DNA of 64,000 nt. Origin: Candidatus Chlamydia corallus. GTDB lineage: Bacteria; Chlamydiota; Chlamydiia; Chlamydiales; Chlamydiaceae. The translations under genes and the position numbers were made by a program. How positions within the stretch are numbered: the first letter of the stretch is position 1; every line of letters begins with the position of its first letter. Below are positions 33,791 through 42,271 of the stretch, piece after piece. Where the stretch lies: assembly GCF_002817655.1 (NCBI RefSeq), contig NZ_NWQK01000002.1, forward strand, positions 328,663 through 392,662, written 5' to 3'. The notes beneath the pieces are model-generated. The model saw only the letters and a list, made by a program, of their open reading frames with translations. It was not told where the DNA came from and did not search any database.

Positions 33791-36100
33791 ATGGCATCAG
33801 GAATAGGAGGGTCTGGTGGATCGGGAAGGATCCCGCCCAACAGAAATACTGGGTATAGAAGCAGATCTTCGTCTCCTAAGGGAACACTCGGCAGACACGA
33901 GATTTCCTTGCCTTCCCAAGATAATGGCGGGAGGTCATCCCCCCAGGCGTCTCATCAAAACACTGGTTCCTCTCGTGTAGCAGGAGGAGGAGAGTCTCCG
34001 AGTTCCTCCTCCTCAGAATCTTCTTCTAGTTCCAGCTTTTTTTCTCGGATACGCTCTGGGGTAGGCAGGGTCTTAAACGCATTTAGTGGATTTTTCTCTG
34101 AAGGATCTAGGAATCAAACTCGTGAGACGCGCCGCACATTTGTTAAAATGCCACAAAGAACGACATCTCAAGAAAGTGCGTTTGAGAAAAAATCTGGGGC
34201 GGCAGAGGACTCAGATGTTTCGGGTGAGAATTCTTTTGTAGAAGGAGCTCCAGGAACTCCTCCACAAAAGCCTCCACGATTGTTTCTTTCTTCTTCTTCA
34301 ATAGAGAGTCGTGGAGGTCTTAAGCTGGTGATGCAGCGCATTCGGGATCGCATCCTACTTCCTACTGGTTCTTCTCCTTCAGATTGCGAGCCTTTAAGTT
34401 GCGATGATCTCGCATGTCGTTTGGAATATTTAAAAACAGAGTTGAATGAAGTAAGATATGACAATCAACTTTCTTCTCAGGAAAAACTGTCAGCTGAACT
34501 TGAATTGCAACAGCTTATAGAAATAATGAATTTTCAATTGAGCTTTGCGTCCAAGGGCTTGTCTTCAGAATCTCGGGTAGAAGCTCGTTTTGAAAGGGTA
34601 GAAAGTAGCAGTGAGATCGATTCTCTTTGTTCAAAGTTGACGGATCTTGAGCTTGCAGAGCTCATAAGTCGCGGAGACTCTCTTGAAAACCTATTTGATA
34701 GTACTGCTGGAGAGTTAGAAGAAGCAGTATATAGGGTTGGGTCAAGTTTGTCTTTAGACTTTGATGGAGTCACTGGGAGAAGCGTCTTGCCTCTAACTCA
34801 AGAAAGAGAAGGTCCTCAGGTTTCTGCAGGAACTCGAGAGAGTCTAGCTAGAAGATTATGGGATGCGCTTCGTAATGTTCTAATGTATTGTTTAGGAATG
34901 ATTTTATATATTTTAGGTAAGATCCTGAATGGATTGCGTATTGCTCGTCATGCAGTTGCTGAGGCAGTTCGTCGTTGTTGCGTCTGCCGAAGAGGGGAGT
35001 GTGCGTCCTCAGAATCAGAAGAGGATGCTATTTCAGATAGGTCTATTTCAGAAGTCGATGAGAGCGAAAGGAGAAGCCCTTCTGACGAATCCCGATCAAG
35101 AAGAAATAGCGATTCTGGATTGATGTATGCTTTAGCAAAATGGGGACAGAAGCATTTTGGAAGTAATAAGGATTCAGGATCATCAGATAGTAGTGGTCCG
35201 CCAGTCTTTTCGGTTCCTGAGTCTGTCGTCAATAGTTTGAGTGATGAGAGCACCATCAAATTTATTGTTCTTGAAGATGAGAAAGATTTATTCGAGAAAA
35301 TGTATAATACTCCTCGTCCAAGAGAGGGGATCTATGATCTTCCTCGTGTCCATAGAAGGGGTGCTTGGGAAGAAAAGGAAAGCAATGTTTATGAAACTCC
35401 TAGAAATTTTGATTTAGAACCAGAGGGAGAGGATTACACCTACATGAGTCCCAGGCCACCAACTCCTGGAATCTATGATCTTCCTACACGTCCAGGAGAG
35501 CCTAGAGAGCCTGGTTATAGAAGTGGAGTTCCACTTCCTCCACTTCCTACTTCCTCTTTGGATCGTGCTAAGGGAATTCAAGAGGACAGCAACTTGGAAT
35601 CCCCAATACATTCTCCTGATATTACAGAAAATCCTTTTACTGAGGAGAATATGAATAGACGTCGCTTTGCGCAGAGTCCCGAGAGACCCTCCTCTTCTCA
35701 AAGCTCCGAATCTTCTCCTAGTGTTACAGAAAATCCCTTTGCTGCTACCCCTCCTTTTCAACCTGTCTATGAGGAGATCCCAGTATGGCTCTTTAATAGG
35801 CCCCCTGCCCCACTTCCAAGACCTGAGAATATGTCTATTACCATTCCTAGTATTTCGATTAGGGTATCTTTTGGGTATGGAACAGAAACAAGAGCATCTT
35901 TGCTTTATGAGGGTGTAGAGGGTGTTAGGCAAGAGATAGAGAGAACAACTACCCCGCCGTCTTCGGAGATCATAGAACAACATGTATACGTACACCCCTT
36001 ACAATTCGAGCCATTAGGAGGACTTGTAGCTACAACAAGAGTCTTGCTAACAAGAGGCTGGGGTGTAAGTGCGAGTAGTAGTGACGAATCAGAGGCTTAG
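33791..36100 (+). CDS. Disordered effector-like protein with SH2/SH3/EH-type motifs (769 aa)
   Basis: A GTG at 33785 is in frame, but ATG 33791 has GGAAG at good spacing. Starts MASGIGGSGGSGRIPPNRNT, Ser-rich and disordered to about residue 180; helical segment about 210-330; hydrophobic/amphipathic segment at about 354-398 (ARRLWDALRNVLMYC then MILYILGKIL) ending in a Cys cluster (CCVCRRGEC). The C-terminal third is disordered and packed with motifs: IYDLP (Tyr515), VYETP (534), YMSP (551), IYDLP (562), PLPPLP, NPF (614 and 648) and PVYEEIPV (660). These match YxxP sites for Crk/Nck SH2 domains, an SH3 ligand, EH-domain ligands and the Src-family YEEI site. N-terminus and central helix resemble the 31605 gene, so I infer paralogy. 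Host kinase targeting is inference. Confidence 0.8.
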   Translation: MASGIGGSGGSGRIPPNRNTGYRSRSSSPKGTLGRHEISLPSQDNGGRSSPQASHQNTGSSRVAGGGESPSSSSSESSSSSSFFSRIRSGVGRVLNAFSGFFSEGSRNQTRETRRTFVKMPQRTTSQESAFEKKSGAAEDSDVSGENSFVEGAPGTPPQKPPRLFLSSSSIESRGGLKLVMQRIRDRILLPTGSSPSDCEPLSCDDLACRLEYLKTELNEVRYDNQLSSQEKLSAELELQQLIEIMNFQLSFASKGLSSESRVEARFERVESSSEIDSLCSKLTDLELAELISRGDSLENLFDSTAGELEEAVYRVGSSLSLDFDGVTGRSVLPLTQEREGPQVSAGTRESLARRLWDALRNVLMYCLGMILYILGKILNGLRIARHAVAEAVRRCCVCRRGECASSESEEDAISDRSISEVDESERRSPSDESRSRRNSDSGLMYALAKWGQKHFGSNKDSGSSDSSGPPVFSVPESVVNSLSDESTIKFIVLEDEKDLFEKMYNTPRPREGIYDLPRVHRRGAWEEKESNVYETPRNFDLEPEGEDYTYMSPRPPTPGIYDLPTRPGEPREPGYRSGVPLPPLPTSSLDRAKGIQEDSNLESPIHSPDITENPFTEENMNRRRFAQSPERPSSSQSSESSPSVTENPFAATPPFQPVYEEIPVWLFNRPPAPLPRPENMSITIPSISIRVSFGYGTETRASLLYEGVEGVRQEIERTTTPPSSEIIEQHVYVHPLQFEPLGGLVATTRVLLTRGWGVSASSSDESEA

Positions 36101-36262
36101 GTTTCAAGTTTTTCTTTCTAACCTATTCGGTGAGGGTTTATAAATAACCTCTTTTATTTTCGTAGGAAAAGACATGGGTGTTTGTTTCTTCTCTGCGGAT
36201 GGATCATGCTTATTGTTGGGAGTCTCCGCAACTCTCTAACACTCATATTATCTATAACATTT

Positions 36263-39133
36263 CTAGAATTTGATAGTTGTCCCTGCTTGAAGATAATGTG
36301 TCGAGGTCGATGAAGATACGGAACCTTGGTAATCTAAGAATACTGAAAAATTAGGGAATATAAAGGTGTGGTTTTTACATTTGAATGAAATTCCACTACG
36401 AGCAAGAGTCATTTCTGAAATGGGCCATGTCGATCCACTAGAGGCTAGGCTAACGTTGACTTCGGGATTTTGTTGGTAGAGGACGGGTTGGTAAGCTAGT
36501 TCTAGATTCCAATGTGTTGGAAGATGGAACTTGGATTGCCAAGAACTTTGAATTCCAAGAGGAACAGTCAAGTTGTATAAGGGTTTGTTGGTAGCGAATT
36601 TCCTGGGTTTATCACCTGTTTCTTCAAACGCTGTTTGATTAGAACGAACGGCAATAGCTTGCATAAAGGGAATAAAATGGAGGGGTTGCGAGCGCCATTG
36701 TAGAGGTAAAGAGCACGAGAAAGCTGCTCCTAAAGTGGTGCCGTAGCATTTTCCTTCAGTTTCTATTTTCCCATAGTTTCTAAAGGCTCTGAGATGATGG
36801 TTGCTGTAGCTATAGGCTAGACATGAGGATGTGGAGAACTTTTCATGCATCCAAGGAGTATCGAGTTGAAGGGCTAAAGCTGTAGTATGGGATGCCACTT
36901 TATTGCGAGAGCCACTCTCTTTGATATTGCTGAAGAATTGGGTGAAGTTTACAGCAAATCTATGATTAGAGGTATTAGATGCTGCTTCCAAAGAGTACCC
37001 CGTAGCGTCCATCCTGAACCCTATAGCATTAGAATTGCTATTTTGGTGAACAAAGAGCCCGATAGCCTCTCCTGAGGCTGTAGAAGAGACTTCACTTTGG
37101 TAATTTTGATTGCGTAGTATCGCAAATAGACTATGGAAAGATTGCCAGAGGGTAGTCAGGGCAATATCGCCTTTATTTTCTGGGTTTACCTTGTATCCTA
37201 TAGGGGTCCAATCAGCATAAAGTTGGCGATGGACAGTATTTGTCGTTTGTTCAGAAGAATTGTCAGAAATAGTGACTGTTTCTATCCAATAGGGAGACCA
37301 GATTCCTTGGTAGCCATAGTGTTGGACAGTGTTTAAACTTTCAGGATGGAAATTATCGGTATTGATATGCCTGTCTGTGACATCTAGAAGGTAAAGAAGA
37401 GGGACTTCCTTGAGAGGTTGGGAAAGATCCGTACTGTCATAGGGATCAAGGTTCTCTTCAGTAAGAAGTGTGAGAGGTCCTGACAGATTGATTACTGGAT
37501 TATTATCTTCACTATAGGGTGCTACTGTAGATATGGGGCGAACCCAGAGCATAGGAGCAGATTCCTTTTTTAAAACGGAAGGTAGGTTAATCGCTAAATT
37601 ATTGATGTTGATTTCAGAACCTATACTGTTATTCTCTTTTGAGGTTGTAGAAAAAATAGCCCCACTTCCTAGTCTTAGAGTTCCACCAAATTGATCAAAT
37701 TTATAGACCTTCCATTCTGCCCGATCTTCGAGAGCAAGTGTACCGTGATATAGCCCAATGTTGTTTTTGAAAATCGAAATGAAATCTTCACGAGAAATAG
37801 ATGTATTTGAGACGTATGCTGAGGAAAATAAAATTGTCCCTAAGTGATTAGGTTCAGGATTGACAGTTTGAATAGAACTAACGTTATGTTTTTGCAGTAT
37901 GGGATCGTAGAAGATAATAGAACGGTCTTGGTTTGCTCCAAATGATACTGTAGTATCATTAGCACAGTTTATAGCGTTATGCCTACGCTTACTATCATTT
38001 GTTGAGAAAGTTCTATTATTATGAAAAATAATATCTCCCTGTTCGGCAAACAGGGTACAGTTACCAGCTTGATGGATGCAGACAGCGCCTCCCCAAGTTC
38101 CCTGATTGTTAGTGAAATACACAGGACCACTGTTTTTAATAGTCATAAATTGTGTATAGATAGCACCACCATTACGTGCGCAAACATTATTGTCAAAGGA
38201 GACAGTTCCTGGGTTGTTTTCTATCAAAAATTCAGAGCAAAAGATTGCCCCTCCTGAGCAACGGTCAGGAGAAGTCTGCCGATCTAATGCAACATTATTG
38301 TTAAAGACGATAGGCCCCTGATTCTTTTTGATAGAGCAGGAGCCAGTTGTTCTTATTGCACCACCGAGTCCCGATTGGTTACTTAAAAAATAAATAGGCT
38401 TAGAATTATTCTCAATAAAGGTAGTGTCAGCGAAAATCGCACCACCAACAGTAATGGGCGTAACATTGATTGTAGTATCGGGTATAGTATAGGTTGTAGC
38501 ATAGGCGGCAGTATTATTACAGAATATCATGGGACCAGTATTGTCATTGATCGTTATCTGACTAGCTACGATCGCTCCTCCTGATTTTTTTGCCATGTTG
38601 TTAACAAAGTATTGAGTTCCTTGATTTCTAGAGATTGTACATTTACTGGAACAGAAAATAGCACCTCCTTGAGTATCAGTAACCCTATTATTATCATTAG
38701 AGAGGCTTTGATTTCTCAAGAAAATGATCAAACCGTGATTGTCAGAAAGATTGAAACTGCCAGCTGTAAATACAGCGCCACCATTGTTAATTGAAAAGCG
38801 ATTTAAAAAAAGAATTCGAGCTTTTGTATTGGTTATGGAGAGTGATTTGCAAGAGAGAGCTCCTTTTGTATTCGGGTAACTTTCTATGGATGTATAGTTA
38901 TTAAATGTAAAATCTTGTGTTATATCCTTCGTATTTCCAAGGAGTGTTGTTATAAGAGAATTGGGGGAGAAATTGGTAAGATCTTCAAGTAGAGGAAAGC
39001 ATATTTTGATTTCCTCTACTTGACTACCAAGGTAGTCGGATAAGGGAGTAATACCAAAGGTTGTTATTGTGGTCCCTAAAATTAGGATTCCAGAAAGGAA
39101 GGTAACTTTAATAGAGAATCTGTTATCTTTCAC
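36263..39133 (-). CDS. pmp18: Polymorphic membrane autotransporter Pmp18 (956 aa)
   Basis: Type V autotransporter of the Pmp E/F group. Seen: export segment FLSGILILGTTITTFGI after a basic start; passenger with many GGAI/GGAIF and FxNN motifs (SGGAIFCSEFLIENN, NGGAIYTQFMTI, WGGAVCIHQ); Pmp middle domain with IIFYDPI; then GYQGIWSPYWIETVT and WTPIGYKVNPENKGDI, marking the start of a beta-barrel that ends with Phe (HYLQAGTTIKF). Last of the minus-strand group pmp15-16-17-18, starting 16 bases after pmp17 and possibly read with it. The barrel is intact. The number is from position and length. Confidence 0.9.
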   Translation of the reverse strand: MKDNRFSIKVTFLSGILILGTTITTFGITPLSDYLGSQVEEIKICFPLLEDLTNFSPNSLITTLLGNTKDITQDFTFNNYTSIESYPNTKGALSCKSLSITNTKARILFLNRFSINNGGAVFTAGSFNLSDNHGLIIFLRNQSLSNDNNRVTDTQGGAIFCSSKCTISRNQGTQYFVNNMAKKSGGAIVASQITINDNTGPMIFCNNTAAYATTYTIPDTTINVTPITVGGAIFADTTFIENNSKPIYFLSNQSGLGGAIRTTGSCSIKKNQGPIVFNNNVALDRQTSPDRCSGGAIFCSEFLIENNPGTVSFDNNVCARNGGAIYTQFMTIKNSGPVYFTNNQGTWGGAVCIHQAGNCTLFAEQGDIIFHNNRTFSTNDSKRRHNAINCANDTTVSFGANQDRSIIFYDPILQKHNVSSIQTVNPEPNHLGTILFSSAYVSNTSISREDFISIFKNNIGLYHGTLALEDRAEWKVYKFDQFGGTLRLGSGAIFSTTSKENNSIGSEININNLAINLPSVLKKESAPMLWVRPISTVAPYSEDNNPVINLSGPLTLLTEENLDPYDSTDLSQPLKEVPLLYLLDVTDRHINTDNFHPESLNTVQHYGYQGIWSPYWIETVTISDNSSEQTTNTVHRQLYADWTPIGYKVNPENKGDIALTTLWQSFHSLFAILRNQNYQSEVSSTASGEAIGLFVHQNSNSNAIGFRMDATGYSLEAASNTSNHRFAVNFTQFFSNIKESGSRNKVASHTTALALQLDTPWMHEKFSTSSCLAYSYSNHHLRAFRNYGKIETEGKCYGTTLGAAFSCSLPLQWRSQPLHFIPFMQAIAVRSNQTAFEETGDKPRKFATNKPLYNLTVPLGIQSSWQSKFHLPTHWNLELAYQPVLYQQNPEVNVSLASSGSTWPISEMTLARSGISFKCKNHTFIFPNFSVFLDYQGSVSSSTSTHYLQAGTTIKF

Positions 39134-39149
39134 TGTTTATTCCTTAGTG

Positions 39150-42022
39150 TTAAAATGTGAATTGACTCTCAGCTTTAAGGTGTTGTCTTACAGTTGATGA
39201 GGAAACTTGAGTTGAATAATCTAAGGATAGGGTTATTCTTGAGGAGAATTGGGAAACGTTTTTTACTTTTGTAGCTAGAGTATTATAGGAGACGGAAGTT
39301 GCTTGTGTTGTCCAGGTTCCGTTGCTGACTAGTAAGGTGGTGAGCAATTCTGGATTTTTTCTGTATAGGGTAGGTATGTAAGAAATTTCTGTAGTCCACA
39401 GCATAGGTATATGATTCGAAGTGTTCCATTGAGAACGAAATCCTATAGGAGAAGAAAGATCAGAGAGGGGATGTTTTGTATTAAACTTTCTTGCGTGGTC
39501 TCCCGTTTCTTGAAACGAGGATTGTGAACAGCGGAGAGCGACAGCACTGATGAAAGGATGAAGTTTAAGATTATGAGTGATTCTAACTGGCAAGAAGGTG
39601 CAGGCTAGAGAAGCTACTAAAGAATAGTTATCAAAGAGAGCTTCAGATGATCCTTTTAAGGTTCCTGTATATTGGCAGTGTGCACGGTGGTTTCCGTAAC
39701 TGTAGGCTATAGAGAGTGCTGTAGAAACGGATTCTTTGAAAAGGAGACTATCGAAACGGAGTCCCGCAAAGTAGTTGTGAGAGGAAGTTTTATTTTGAGT
39801 GTATCGTTCTCTAGTTTTAGAGAACATTTGAGCAAATCCTAAAGAGAAACTATGTAAAGCTGCAGTTTTTACTGAAGTTGTAAGCGGCATACCCCGTAGT
39901 ATGGTTTCGAAACCCTTTACGTCTTTCGCGGCTATACTGATTGATCAGAAGGCCTAATCCTTGTATAGTGGCTTCGAGGTTCTGTTGTCTGAGATTTTGT
40001 GGAGGCAAGGTTTGGAGTCCTAGGAGAGCAGTATATGCAGATTGCCATAGGGTATTAGCAATAAATTCTCCGTGATGTTCAGGATGAGGGAGGTATCCTG
40101 TAGGGGTCCAATCAGCATAGAGCTGTCTGTGTTTTGTATTGGTATTTTCTGGTGTTTTAGAGTTTGATATCGTAGTAGTTTCGACCCAATAAGGAGACCA
40201 AAGTCCCTGATGTCCATAGTGTTCGCCTAAGTTAATGGCCTCTACAATGAGGTTTGAGGTATCGATTTGTTTTGGAGTGACATCTAAGAGGTAGAGGAGG
40301 GGAATTTCCTTCAAGGGTTCAGAAAGATCTAGGCTATCATAGGGGGCTTCATTTTGATCATTTAAAAAAGTTAAGGGGCCTAAGAGAGTCATGCTAGAAG
40401 AAGTGTCTTCGGAATAGACTTGCTCTGTTTGTGTGGGGTAAATCCAGAATTTTGGAGCTATGGCTTCCGATTTTAACACTGAGGGAAGGTTAATAGCAAT
40501 CGAATTAAAGTTTATCGAGCTTCCTGAACTGTTTGTTCTGATTAGAGCTCCGTTTCCTAGACGTAAGATTCCGCCTGTTTGTGAGATGGTTTGGCAAGAC
40601 ATGGCTACCCGATCCTCAATAGCTAGAACGCCTCTCTGGAGTTGCGAAGTGTTTGAAAATTTTGATAAGAAGTCTGATTCATTTGTTGAGTCGGGATCTA
40701 CATTAGCTCCAGAAAATAACACAGTTCCCTCGTGATGGGGTTCATAATTAAATAGCAGAGGGCTATCCGTAATCCGCTCATGTTCTATAGGATCATAAAA
40801 GATGATTTTATAGCCTCGACTTGCTCCCAGCTTTAAATTAATTCCAGGCCTGCAGCGGATCGCGTTTCTATAGCTAGGTTGAGGAAATGAATTTGTGGCT
40901 ATATTGTTATCGAATAGAATGTCACCATGATCTGCAGACAGGAAAAAATTTGAAGGAGTACTTTCCGAAAAAAGATTGATGAGAGCACCCCCCCAAGTTG
41001 CAGAGTTATTAGTAAACGATATAGGACCGTTGTTTTGTATAATAAGAGATCGGCTGTAGATCGCTCCACCATTACGCGTTCCGTTGTTATTGTTAAAGAT
41101 CAGGCCTTTTGCGTTGTTTTCGATGATTAAGGAGTTAGCCATAATACCGCCCCCACCAGGATTCCAAGGATCTGACATATCAATAAAAATAAATTCTATT
41201 GCAAATGCAGTGTTATTGCTAATTTCTATTTTTTCTTTGTTTCCAGATATAATAGTGTTGAGATTTGTAAAAAATCCTCCACCCTGACCTGCAGCGTTGT
41301 ACATAATTTGGATAGGCTGAGAATTATCAGATAAATCAAGATTTTTAGACCATATCGCTCCTCCAGAGCTTATCTGCGTTAACGTGTTGTTTTGTTTGAA
41401 AGAAATAACACCAGTATTTTTTCTAATTGATAAATCGTTGATTACATAAACGGCACCACCCTTGTTTTGAGCACGGTTGTTTGCAAAGATGCAATTCCCA
41501 AAGTTATTAAGAATATTGAGGGAACTCTGATTTGATGGCTCCTCCTAATCCAGCTGGGGCGGTAGTTATTGCGGCGGTTACATTGGTGGTATTCGTTTTA
41601 AAGGTTAAATCTTGATTTTTAGTTAGGGTACAAGTCTTTCTAGTATAGATGGCTCCTCCTTCCGCCATAGAGAAGTTATTCTCAAAACGCACAGGACCCT
41701 TATTGTTAGAGATCATAAGAGTATTGCAAGCGATGCTTGCCCCACTATATTCGTAAGTTTGATAAGCAAAAATACATGGTTTCGAATAGCCTGAAATTTG
41801 GACATCTTGACTTGTATCATGGCTGAATCCATCAAAAGGATTCGCGGAATGAAAGGTGGAAATAGAGGTAAGGTGATTCGAATTCAGAGGAAAGTTTGAA
41901 GAGTCTCGAAGAGCTGAGATATTTGCTCTGGAATTCAGAAAAGAGCAAAGGTTAGGAATTTCCTTCCCTGATAAGGAACAGCATAGTACAGTAAATAGAA
42001 TCCCAAAGTGAATGGGGCGCAT
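39150..42022 (-). pseudogene. pmp17: pmp17, broken by two frameshifts
   Basis: Autotransporter of the Pmp E/F group, readable end to end only across three frames. Segment 1 starts at ATG 42022 (MRPIHFGILFTVLCCSLSG, signal peptide) and ends at 41507 after GLGGAIKSEF. Segment 2 is open from about 41520 to 39850 and holds NKGGAVYVIND, SGGAIWSKN, WGGALINLF and IIFYDPIEHE, ending GFRNHTTGYAAY. Segment 3 runs to 39150 with the barrel (SFSLGFAQMFSKTRE) and terminal QFTF. Both shifts go +1, so one extra base (or two missing) near 41515-41525 and near 39865-39890 restores one frame; pmp15 guides the alignment. Each segment is otherwise undamaged, so the breaks look recent or strain-specific, or could be sequencing errors. 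CWL029 also lists pmp17 as several pieces, from memory. Confidence 0.88.
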
Positions 42023-42271
42023 AGATATCCAAACTGTGATGAGAGATTGTCTTTTCCATAGAGAATTATTTGTTTGTTGTCTAGAAGCTTTAAAACAAAG
42101 TTCTATTACTTGTTTACACATTGAGTTTTAAAGTATTGTGTAACATTTTTAATGCTTTACCCTGCTTAAAGGCAGGAAAAAGCTGTTTTTATGTTAAGGT
42201 GCTTTGGTTTATAGAGTTGTCCTTCGGATATGAAAGATTTACAAATTAAAAATTGTATTTTTCTTTGTAAA

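Noticed and set aside
35414..35995. 193-codon minus-strand ORF
   Set aside because: Antisense shadow of the motif-rich tail of the 33791 gene; Arg/Ser-biased, no start signal.
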